Below the pieces are notes generated by a model, which was given only the letters and a program-made list of their open reading frames with translations, did not search any database and was not told where the DNA came from. From contig JABIQT010000298.1 of NCBI GenBank assembly GCA_018667995.1, positions 1-6,108 of the forward strand: DNA of 6,108 bases. The letters run 5' to 3'. Positions 1-6,108 of the stretch are shown here, piece after piece. Numbering within the stretch: position 1 is the first letter of the stretch; every line of letters begins with the position of its first letter. The DNA comes from Candidatus Latescibacterota bacterium. GTDB lineage: Bacteria > JAAXHH01 > JABIQT01. Both the position numbers and the translations under genes were made by a program.

Positions 1-471
1 CAGGTGATCGAGGGGTTCCAGGCAGATGGTCACACCACATTGCATCGCTAAGGGGAGACAGGCTTCGAAAACGCGTTTGGTTCGGTCCCATGTGGCTGTG
101 AGTGACTCGTTCGGCAGAATATCACGCTGCTTGGGCGAACCTACCACCATGACGCTTCCCCCAATATCTCCACAGAACTTGATCAGTTCACAAAGATAAT
201 CCTGGGTGCGTCTCCTGGTCTCATCGTCCGCGTGATTCAGATACAGACCGGACGGGCTGATGAACAGCCAATGTATCCCTGTGATATCCAAGTCGAACGA
301 AGCCGCCAGCTGTCTGATTTCCTTTCGCCTTGCCGGATCGATATCAGTCACAGCATTCGCCAAGGTGAAGGGGGCAATTTCCACACCGTCATAGCCGATT
401 TCCGCAGCAATACGAAACACCTCTTCCAGCGGCTGCTTCTCGAACATTTCGTTACAAATGGCGAACTTCAT
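1..471 (-). CDS. Sugar phosphate isomerase/epimerase (xylose isomerase-like TIM barrel), N-terminal part
   Basis: The first 157 residues of a protein cut by the window edge; family members usually run to about 260-300 residues. It starts MKFAICNEMFEKQPLEEVF and shows TIM-barrel landmarks in order: GYDGVEIAPF (27-35, with Glu31), GIHWLF (65-70, with His67), VMVVGSPKQR (108-116) and ICLEPLDHL (149-157, with Glu152, the usual metal-binding Glu). These fit the COG1082 group, which includes metal-dependent sugar epimerases, isomerases and IolE-like dehydratases. The exact reaction cannot be assigned because the C-terminal metal ligands lie outside. The ATG at 471 overlaps the stop of the giant fusion gene (ATGA), and GAGGA at 481-485 sits 9 bases upstream inside that gene, so translation is probably coupled. 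A soluble cytoplasmic enzyme is expected. It suggests that the cluster handles a sugar or cyclitol-like compound. Confidence 0.93.
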   Translation of the reverse strand, partial: MKFAICNEMFEKQPLEEVFRIAAEIGYDGVEIAPFTLANAVTDIDPARRKEIRQLAASFDLDITGIHWLFISPSGLYLNHADDETRRRTQDYLCELIKFCGDIGGSVMVVGSPKQRDILPNESLTATWDRTKRVFEACLPLAMQCGVTICLEPLDHL

Positions 472-3400
472 ACGACGACTTCCTCTTTCGTGGTCCTCAA
501 TTCAAGGATTTCGGCCCCCGTTACCGCATATTGATCTTTCAACTCCTGCGAGAGGGTTCGCCAGACGAGAAAACGTTTACGGAGCACACTCAAAAATCGA
601 CGGTTGATTCTCTGCCATGAGGCCACATCACCACTTTCGCGGTGGATGTCGACCATGACAGCATAGAGCGCGTGTTCTGCCTCCGCCGGGGACGCATTTA
701 GCGTTACCCGCTGACTTATTCCTAGATCATACGGTGCCAGCCAGGTCATCATTGATATATCGTAGGAACGCTGACCGTTTGCCTCGCTACAACTCAATTG
801 TACGTTTTCTGTCACAAAGGCACCAAGAGAACCCTCTTCGTATGACTCGAATACTCGGGTCAGGTATGCATACATTCCGAGAACTTCCACACTGCCAATT
901 GTAAACGGAAAGTCAAAGCGCCAATCATCCCCGTCAGGTTCGGGGAATTTCCACTCACGCCCCACGTCTGGTACCGCCATATCAGCAGCTTTTTTCGCAG
1001 GATAGGCGGTGGAGAGGAATACCGTAGCCATAACTACCACCGCTGACCAAATGGCCGAAAGGGAGGAGTAGTTGAGGGAGAGTCCGGTCATGAGGTCTGT
1101 GTTCACAAGCAGGAGCGTAAGCGATTGACCGCCCAGATATCCTAACACGGCTCCCACCGTGGCAAACACGGACGATTCAGCGAGAAATAATGCGGCGATA
1201 TGACTCGGCGCTAGTCCTACGGAGCTGTATACGCTGATTTCTCGAAATCTCTCATGGACAGCCCCCATCATCGTGTTCAGTACGATCATGGCCGCCACGA
1301 GAATTGGAATCAGAAAATTGGACGCACCACCGATAGAGGTAGAACCAATGGAACTGTAGACATGGACCTTGTCATCTTTCCCGACAAACAGAGTCATAGC
1401 GACTCGCGACAGGAAGTCCTCGATTTCCTTGTCGAATCCGGTATTGGATTGGCCGTTCTCGTCACGAAAGTCTGTAATTACGACGGATGCCATCTGCCCC
1501 TCGAGCTCCATCACTGTGTCAAATGGTAAAATCATGACATTATTTGACTCGAGATGGATAAATGCTTCTGGTGGTGATTCACCCTGCATTCGGGGATCTT
1601 CACCGATGCGTTGAGCAATTTTGCCCTTTTCCTGAACCAAATCCACCGGTGTCAGTTTCTCGTCGTCCAAGTCCTTTAGCTGGTTGAATCGGCGTGAGTC
1701 GATGATACCGACAACCTTCAGTTCGAGGCCAAACATCTCCACATAGGACGAATCCACATCCGAGGGCGTGAGTCCTACGACCTCGGCGACGTCATCCGGA
1801 AGTATCACCGCATTTCGTTCTCCCGGTTCAAACCATCGTCCACCAAGAAGATATTCGTCCAGTCGTGTGGCTTTCGGTTCATCGGGGCTCAATCCAAGGA
1901 TACTGTTTACGTAGCTCTCCCGGGACGATTTGGAAGAATTGAAGGCAAAGAATCCTTTTTCGCCCTTCACCTGAGACATAAACCATGCTCGGGGTATGAG
2001 TGTGGCCTTATCCTGAAAGGCGCTCTTGAGGTAATCATAGACGGACGGCTGCAATCCCTTCCAGTTACGATCGCGTACGAGAGATCCCTCGTAGGTTGGG
2101 GCGTTGTCACGCTCGAGTCTGTAGTACTGTAGCGATGTGGTAATTGAGGTAAACGAGAGCACTGTGAAGGTCAGCAGGGTGATCGTAACCGCCGTCAGGA
2201 ACGTTCGCATTTTCCTCTTACGAAGATTTGAAACGCCGAGAGAAAGTGCTACTGCCGTGGCGCTCAGGCGACCGATATCGGCTTCATGCATACCAGTGGA
2301 GGCGCTCTTCATCTTCTGCACTTCTAGATTGAACTTTGAAAGGATGATGACCAGCACGATCGTGCCGAGGGCAAAGATCACGAAGGCAAGAAAAATGACA
2401 TAGGGCGATGTACTGAGTTTAAATGCCGGATGGATCAGCTGCAGAATCAGGAAAACAAGCACGAAAAAGATGGAGAAACCCATGATACGCTTGTTAATCG
2501 TCGAGAAGCCAAATATCAGACGTTCCATGAAGAACGAAAAAGGAATCAGGAGTATGAAATAGAAGATGACGCCTTTGACCGTATCATCGGCGGTGGCCTT
2601 CACGTCCGGGTAACCGCGTGCCTCCAAGCCCCAGGCGCGCCGCGCGGAGTCCATGAACTTGTCGTACTGCATGTTGGCGAGATGCCCCTGTGCTGCGAGC
2701 AGGTTCACACGGGCATCACCGTGCAATTGCGCTATACGTTCGTTTTCGACGCCGAACCGTGCCAGTTGCTTTAGTCTGGCATCATCGACGACCCACATAT
2801 CTTTCGCGCCTTGATAGGACGGATTGACGATAAGCCCTTCATCCACGAGATATCCGTTGCCCTGAGCTCTTGCCAGCAGGTCAAGGTCCACGTCGGACGG
2901 TTCCACCGGAGTTTCAAGCAGTTCGTCTGGAGCGTTTGTCAGCAGAAACTTCACGCCGAAGAGACTGGTTCCCATAAGCATTTTCAGTCTCTGTCCGGGT
3001 TTAGCAAAGACTACCGCCGCAGGAACCGTTCTTCCCTCCCAGGCGCTCTGCCCTGGTATGTAGCTGTGACCGTACCATTGCGGTTCCGAGTCGTCCGTGC
3101 CCAATATGGTCAGGTTGTCGAGTGCCGTCAGATAGCGTGAGTCTATTATCTCGTAGATGTCCAGCGATCGTGCCGGAAATACGATCTGCATAGTCGAATT
3201 TTCCCAGCCACCACTTGCCGCGTCGAGGGGATATGTCTTGTCGCCTTCCTGGCCATAATCGGGCGCATAGATGATCTCACCCTCATCATCAAGCGCATAG
3301 GACCGCAGTCCGATACTTCCGGTGGACCGAAGGGGAGTGAATGAAAACTGCCCCAGCGAATCCGCCTTAGTCACCATTATACCACGCACACCTGCGTCAG

Positions 3401-5081
3401 AAATCCCCTTGAAATAGGTAACCAACGCCCCGGGGATGGGTTTCTTAGGAACAAAGAAATTCACATCTCTGTCGAATTCGTATACGGTTCCAGACATATC
3501 GTGGGCGGTATCTTGAATCCGTAGCTTGGTCTCCTCGAAAAGTTCGGCGTCTGAGGTGGCACGTGCGATCATTACGGCCAGAGACTTTGCCTGTTCCGTA
3601 ACGTTCTCGATATCGACCGACTCAAAACGATCCACCGGAGTATCTATGCGTTCCCGTATCCCATTGGGTGTGACAAAGGACATGCCTTTCTTACCGAACG
3701 AGCGAACGGCCTCATTGTCGAGGCCGATTGCGACGGGCATGAAGTCTTTCCATGTACGCTGTGGTGGCACAATGGCATTGACGTAGCGCAATGAGTCCGC
3801 TCCCGCGCCGAACGCTTCCTGTATGTACGTACCGAACTTTCGGGAGTATGGTGCAAAGATGTTCTTTATGTAATGATCCGTAGCCCATCCGCTGTTGTTA
3901 AAGGTACCGAAACAGAAACTCCCGACCTTGTCACTGTGGCTGGATAGATCGATACCAAAGAAGACATCGAAATCAATCTTATCATTCTCAGGTATTTTAT
4001 CCATGAAATGTGTGCTTACGCGTCCATGGCGATACAGCCAATTGTTTACACCCTCGAGACCCATAAAATGTCCCGATGTGGCCAGGACCACCACCGTGTA
4101 TTTGGGCTTATAGGATTTTACCGCTTTGGCGATCTCGAAGAGCGCGGCCACGCCCGTGGCGTTTTCGGCGCCTGGTGCTCGAGCAGGCACCACAGACATC
4201 GCGTCGTAGAAGGACTCTACAACAATGATGTGGTCCTTCCATTTCGTCTTGTCACCTTTGGCCCCCGGAATCTCTTCATCAATACCGGGAATCCATCCGT
4301 AGATATTCTTGCTTTCGACCGTTTCCCACTCCATCCGTGCGTTAACAGTGACTTGCTGCGTTCCTGGCTCTGCCAGTGCAAGGAGCATCTGAGCATCTTC
4401 TTTGTCGACCCAGTACCGTGGAATGTTCAATGGCAGACCCAGGAACTTCGTTTCCGCTTCGCCACGACTGACTAAGCCGTTATCGAAGAATATGATGGCT
4501 TTGGCGCCCAGCATTCGGGCGTTGATCATATTATCCTTACTATCAAAATCCATGAGAACGATACTGCCGTTGACGGGGAAGCCATTGAAATCCCTGAAGT
4601 CGCCCTTCTTGGCATAAATGAGCGGGCCGCTGAGTCCATCCTTAGGTGTGGTAGACGTGCGAACGTGATTCGGCCACAGGGAAAAGAGCGCAACTTTCTG
4701 ATCGTCTACACTCAATTCCGCGCCTTCATCTATAGGCACTGTAACGTTGAAGGTATCGACTCTAATATCTTCGAGCCCGATCTGCTCAAATCGGTTTTGG
4801 ACGAATTCCGCCGCTTGTCTATCACCTTCATACCCCACAACGCGCGACTCAAACGACGACAGTGTTTTAACTGCATCGCGGATGGATTCGCCGTCCACCA
4901 TCTCTATTACAGAACCCAGCGACTGATCGTTGGCGATGGTACGTTCGGCTACCGGCTCCGGAAGACTTATCAGCTTCATGAGTATGTTGTCGGTCACCCA
5001 TTTGGGGTGTACGATGGTCACAGATGCCAGCATGAGGGCTGCCACCGTTATACCAATCGCAGCCTTTATCTTCGGCCACAT
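468..5081 (-). CDS. Giant fusion: M28-peptidase-like ectodomain plus FtsX/MacB-type permease
   Basis: A 1537-residue membrane protein. Visible parts, in residues: signal anchor about 7-24; N-terminal M28 segment 60-118 (SSFESRVVGYEGDRQAAEF); PA-like insert about 140-250 (VNGSIVLMDFD, LGAKAIIFFDN); M28 core about 284-508; a beta-rich stretch about 528-610 resembling a carboxypeptidase-regulatory domain; an unassigned domain 611-830 ending in helices; three membrane helices about 836-858, 866-886 and 893-915; the first FtsX helix about 957-980 after a basic RKRKMRT; a MacB-type loop 985-1250; three FtsX helices about 1254-1275, 1297-1326 and 1338-1360; and a soluble tail 1366-1537. Eight helices put the M28-like part and the MacB loop outside and the tail in the cytoplasm, agreeing with the positive charges. 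Most M28 metal and catalytic residues are replaced, so binding, sensing or transport is likelier than proteolysis. FtsX-type permeases normally pair with an ABC ATPase, and none is encoded here. AGGAG at 5090-5094 supports the start. Architecture is firm; substrate is unknown. Confidence 0.9.
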   Translation of the reverse strand: MWPKIKAAIGITVAALMLASVTIVHPKWVTDNILMKLISLPEPVAERTIANDQSLGSVIEMVDGESIRDAVKTLSSFESRVVGYEGDRQAAEFVQNRFEQIGLEDIRVDTFNVTVPIDEGAELSVDDQKVALFSLWPNHVRTSTTPKDGLSGPLIYAKKGDFRDFNGFPVNGSIVLMDFDSKDNMINARMLGAKAIIFFDNGLVSRGEAETKFLGLPLNIPRYWVDKEDAQMLLALAEPGTQQVTVNARMEWETVESKNIYGWIPGIDEEIPGAKGDKTKWKDHIIVVESFYDAMSVVPARAPGAENATGVAALFEIAKAVKSYKPKYTVVVLATSGHFMGLEGVNNWLYRHGRVSTHFMDKIPENDKIDFDVFFGIDLSSHSDKVGSFCFGTFNNSGWATDHYIKNIFAPYSRKFGTYIQEAFGAGADSLRYVNAIVPPQRTWKDFMPVAIGLDNEAVRSFGKKGMSFVTPNGIRERIDTPVDRFESVDIENVTEQAKSLAVMIARATSDAELFEETKLRIQDTAHDMSGTVYEFDRDVNFFVPKKPIPGALVTYFKGISDAGVRGIMVTKADSLGQFSFTPLRSTGSIGLRSYALDDEGEIIYAPDYGQEGDKTYPLDAASGGWENSTMQIVFPARSLDIYEIIDSRYLTALDNLTILGTDDSEPQWYGHSYIPGQSAWEGRTVPAAVVFAKPGQRLKMLMGTSLFGVKFLLTNAPDELLETPVEPSDVDLDLLARAQGNGYLVDEGLIVNPSYQGAKDMWVVDDARLKQLARFGVENERIAQLHGDARVNLLAAQGHLANMQYDKFMDSARRAWGLEARGYPDVKATADDTVKGVIFYFILLIPFSFFMERLIFGFSTINKRIMGFSIFFVLVFLILQLIHPAFKLSTSPYVIFLAFVIFALGTIVLVIILSKFNLEVQKMKSASTGMHEADIGRLSATAVALSLGVSNLRKRKMRTFLTAVTITLLTFTVLSFTSITTSLQYYRLERDNAPTYEGSLVRDRNWKGLQPSVYDYLKSAFQDKATLIPRAWFMSQVKGEKGFFAFNSSKSSRESYVNSILGLSPDEPKATRLDEYLLGGRWFEPGERNAVILPDDVAEVVGLTPSDVDSSYVEMFGLELKVVGIIDSRRFNQLKDLDDEKLTPVDLVQEKGKIAQRIGEDPRMQGESPPEAFIHLESNNVMILPFDTVMELEGQMASVVITDFRDENGQSNTGFDKEIEDFLSRVAMTLFVGKDDKVHVYSSIGSTSIGGASNFLIPILVAAMIVLNTMMGAVHERFREISVYSSVGLAPSHIAALFLAESSVFATVGAVLGYLGGQSLTLLLVNTDLMTGLSLNYSSLSAIWSAVVVMATVFLSTAYPAKKAADMAVPDVGREWKFPEPDGDDWRFDFPFTIGSVEVLGMYAYLTRVFESYEEGSLGAFVTENVQLSCSEANGQRSYDISMMTWLAPYDLGISQRVTLNASPAEAEHALYAVMVDIHRESGDVASWQRINRRFLSVLRKRFLVWRTLSQELKDQYAVTGAEILELRTTKEEVVV
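481..485 (-). promoter_or_regulatory. Ribosome binding site of the isomerase/epimerase gene, inside the preceding gene
   Basis: GAGGA on the minus strand, 9 bases before the ATG at 471. It lies in the codons for the last residues (KEEVVV) of the fusion protein, so the short charged end of that protein doubles as the initiation region of the next gene. With the ATGA overlap at 468-471 this points to translational coupling. Confidence 0.75.
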
Positions 5082-5089
5082 AATTTACG

Positions 5090-5094
5090 CTCCT
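5090..5094 (-). promoter_or_regulatory. Ribosome binding site of the M28-like/FtsX fusion gene
   Basis: AGGAG on the minus strand, 8 bases before the ATG at 5081 and inside the 20-base gap after the DUF5989-type stop. It supports the chosen start, as does the signal-anchor sequence that follows directly (MWPKIK, then a hydrophobic helix). Confidence 0.8.
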
Positions 5095-5101
5095 GGGAGT
5101 T

Positions 5102-5269
5102 TTAGAATAAGGTGTAGATAAATGGCGCCAGTGCGGAACCTTGAGTCATAACAATCAAGGTACTTAGCAGAATCAACATGACCAGAATCGGTGCCAGCCA
5201 CCATTTCTTCCGAACCTTCATGAATGCCCAGAGTTCGGCGAAGATGGACAGCTTACTTAGAAAAGCCAC
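5102..5269 (-). CDS. DUF5989-type small membrane protein, GTG start
   Basis: A 55-residue protein from a GTG start at 5269 to TAA at 5102-5104. It begins MAFLSKLSIFAELWAFMKVR, continues with a basic RKKWW segment (20-24), one hydrophobic helix at about 25-41, and ends TQGSALAPFIYTLF. The ELWAF, KVRKKWW and GSALAPFIYTLF elements are what I know as the DUF5989 signature, a tiny family found beside SxtJ and carbamoyltransferase genes; its function is unknown. The start is fixed by AAGGAG at 5278-5283, 8 bases upstream, and by the family N-terminus. An overlapping GTG two bases earlier runs into a stop after four codons. The gene is 12 bases from the SxtJ-type stop and in the same frame as it. 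Its length and non-ATG start make it easy to miss. Positive residues before the helix suggest a cytoplasmic N-terminus. Confidence 0.93.
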   Translation of the reverse strand: MAFLSKLSIFAELWAFMKVRKKWWLAPILVMLILLSTLIVMTQGSALAPFIYTLF

Positions 5270-5277
5270 ACTGATTT

Positions 5278-5283
5278 CTCCTT
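5278..5283 (-). promoter_or_regulatory. Ribosome binding site that sets the GTG start of the DUF5989-type gene
   Basis: AAGGAG on the minus strand, 8 bases before the GTG at 5269. Its first two bases are the last two of the TAA stop of the SxtJ-type gene, so a terminating ribosome lies on the next binding site. It is the strongest such site in the window and decides a start that ATG-only gene finding would miss. Confidence 0.85.
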
Positions 5284-5701
5284 AAAATTGCCGTTCGCAG
5301 TGTTCCTTCACGGACTCAGGCCGCTCCGTATCGGACCAATAGGTCTCGTCCTCGGAATGAAATTTCTCGCTCAAAATGTCGCCTTTGAACAGACGCAGCA
5401 AAAATCCAATTGGCGTTATCACCAGGAAGAATATCAAACTGATAATAATCCGCGTGTTGACCCAGGCCAGTACGTGTGCCAGTGCCATCCATGCCCGGTA
5501 GATTGGCTTCAGGATGATCGGAAGAACCAGGCCGAACACGAACAAGAAGCAGCCGATGGCGAGTACGACGACACGGGCCGACTCGAATATGTCCCGGTAG
5601 AACCACCAGTAGGAACCGATAAGAATCAGTATGGTGCCGACTAGGAGGCCGAACTGTCGCAGCTGCTTAGGAGTGGTTTCCGGTGTTTCAGGTTCAGACA
5701 T
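5282..5701 (-). CDS. SxtJ-family integral membrane protein
   Basis: A 139-residue protein with a short polar N-terminus and three hydrophobic segments at about residues 16-36, 42-62 and 83-105, then a hydrophilic tail. The best-conserved part is residues 68-108, with a YRAWMALAHVLAWVNTR stretch followed by VITPIGFLLRL. This, the late YW (121-122) and the terminal RQF are typical of the SxtJ family, named from the cyanobacterial saxitoxin cluster and of unknown biochemical role. The ATG at 5701 is preceded by AGGAA at 5706-5710, only 4 bases away, so initiation may be modest. It lies between a carbamoyltransferase gene and a DUF5989-type gene, the usual company of this family, which suggests a membrane partner of the carbamoylation step; that is inference. 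Its TAA stop overlaps the ribosome binding site of the next gene. Confidence 0.92.
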   Translation of the reverse strand: MSEPETPETTPKQLRQFGLLVGTILILIGSYWWFYRDIFESARVVVLAIGCFLFVFGLVLPIILKPIYRAWMALAHVLAWVNTRIIISLIFFLVITPIGFLLRLFKGDILSEKFHSEDETYWSDTERPESVKEHCERQF

Positions 5702-5739
5702 GGCGTTCCTGTGTTATCCGTTGGCGCGGCGGCGTTTCA
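5702..5739 (-). other. Longest intergenic gap (38 bases), with weak ribosome binding site
   Basis: The gap between the carbamoyltransferase stop and the SxtJ-type start is the longest non-coding stretch here. It has AGGAA at 5706-5710, a GC-rich part near 5721-5735 and AACGCC occurring twice as a direct repeat. I see no convincing hairpin with a T-run, so no terminator, and no clear promoter. Co-transcription across it is the simplest reading. Confidence 0.6.
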
Positions 5740-6108
5740 CTAATCTAGCTCGAACTGGGTTTTCCAGTCTTCCTGTTCGTGCCATTTGGGCTGGGTCGTC
5801 TTATCAAGAACATGGTTTTCGAGTACCAGATAATCCATGTCCGAACGCATGAAGCACCTGTAGGCGTCTTCAGGTGTGCAGACAATGGGTTCACTTCGGA
5901 CGTTGAAACTGGTGTTAATAATCACGCCCGATCCGGTCAATTCCTCGAAGGCTTTGATGAGCGGGTAATACCTTGGGTTGGATTCTTGAGTTACCGTTTG
6001 AATTCGTGCAGAATAGTCAACATGAGTGATGGCAGGTAGATCAGATCGCGGCACGTTCAACTTATCGATCCCAAACAGGGCCTCCTGTTCGGGAGTCATG
6101 GGAACGCG
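5740..6108 (-). CDS. Carbamoyltransferase (NodU/CmcH/TobZ family), C-terminal end, partial
   Basis: The last 122 residues of a larger protein; the reading frame is open to the window edge, so the 5' part lies outside and the Met codon at 6099 is internal. The visible part matches the C-terminal domain of O-carbamoyltransferases. In order it shows LPAITHVDYSARIQTV (about residues 24-39 of the fragment), a NPRYYPLIKAFEELTG helix, the hallmark NTSFNVRSEPIV (65-76) and CTPEDAYRCF (77-86). In characterised members such as TobZ this YrdC-like domain forms carbamoyl-adenylate from carbamoyl phosphate and ATP, and the N-terminal Kae1-like domain moves the carbamoyl group to a hydroxyl acceptor. Most relatives, as I recall them, have Gly where this one has Ser in NVRSEP. 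It ends with TAG 38 bases before the SxtJ-type gene. Family assignment is firm; the acceptor cannot be told from sequence. Confidence 0.95.
   Translation of the reverse strand, partial: RVPMTPEQEALFGIDKLNVPRSDLPAITHVDYSARIQTVTQESNPRYYPLIKAFEELTGSGVIINTSFNVRSEPIVCTPEDAYRCFMRSDMDYLVLENHVLDKTTQPKWHEQEDWKTQFELD

Noticed and set aside
232-534. Plus-strand open frame of 100 codons near the window start
   Set aside because: Antisense to the isomerase/epimerase gene and the end of the fusion gene, both of which have strong family motifs.
2337-2600. Possible split of the giant frame into two genes (peptidase-like and permease)
   Set aside because: The frame is uninterrupted for 1537 codons. The eight-helix topology works only as one chain, and I see no internal start with a good ribosome binding site at the domain junction.
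2430-2774. Plus-strand open frame of 114 codons, charged and glutamine-rich
   Set aside because: Antisense to the three-helix membrane block of the fusion gene. The polar composition is what reading hydrophobic codons on the other strand produces, with no family likeness.
3552-4232. Active M28 aminopeptidase
   Set aside because: The fold signature is there, but the HYD His, the GADD Asp, the Glu-Glu pair and the final His are all replaced, so a plain peptidase label would mislead.
4008-4475. Plus-strand open frame of 155 codons
   Set aside because: It lies wholly antisense to the M28 core. Its translation has no recognisable motif and it has no convincing ribosome binding site.
5316-5606. 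Minus-strand open frame of 96 codons in another frame inside the SxtJ-type gene
   Set aside because: It is a frame shadow of a gene with clear SxtJ motifs, rich in Arg, Gly and Pro with no coherent structure.
5702-5739. Terminator or promoter between the carbamoyltransferase and SxtJ-type genes
   Set aside because: The GC-rich part forms only a direct repeat (AACGCC), not a stem, with no T-run after it, and no spaced -35/-10 pair is evident in 38 bases.

Overview
The window is a densely packed bacterial gene cluster with every supportable gene on the minus strand. In order of transcription (high to low coordinates) it holds five genes: the C-terminal end of a NodU/CmcH/TobZ-type carbamoyltransferase (cut by the window edge at 6108), a SxtJ-family membrane protein, a 55-residue DUF5989-type membrane protein with a GTG start, a 1537-residue membrane protein joining an M28-peptidase-like ectodomain to an FtsX/MacB-type permease, and the N-terminal 157 residues of a COG1082-type sugar phosphate isomerase/epimerase (cut at position 1).

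Gaps are 38, 12 and 20 bases, and the last two genes overlap by 4 bases (ATGA). Each internal start has a purine-rich Shine-Dalgarno-like sequence. I see no promoter or terminator between the genes, so the five most likely form one transcription unit. No stretch over 300 bases lacks a gene. There are no tRNA or rRNA genes, CRISPR arrays, insertion sequences or sizeable repeats that I can recognise.

The organism is a bacterium of roughly balanced base composition with conventional Shine-Dalgarno initiation. Very large M28/FtsX-type proteins and carbamoyltransferase-SxtJ-DUF5989 trios suggest an environmental, probably Gram-negative-type lineage (for example in or near the Planctomycetes, Latescibacterota or Poribacteria). 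That placement is recollection plus inference and is weak.

The carbamoyltransferase, SxtJ and DUF5989 genes look like a known but functionally unsolved trio. What is unusual is the giant fusion directly behind it. Its extracytoplasmic domain keeps the M28 fold signature and a PA-like insert but has lost most metal-binding and catalytic residues. It then has a three-helix membrane block, a four-helix FtsX-type permease with a large extracytoplasmic loop, and a cytoplasmic tail of about 170 residues of unknown type. No ABC ATPase is encoded in the window. A working hypothesis is that the cluster makes, modifies (by carbamoylation) and exports or senses a sugar-like or envelope-associated product, with the pseudo-peptidase domain acting in binding rather than cleavage.
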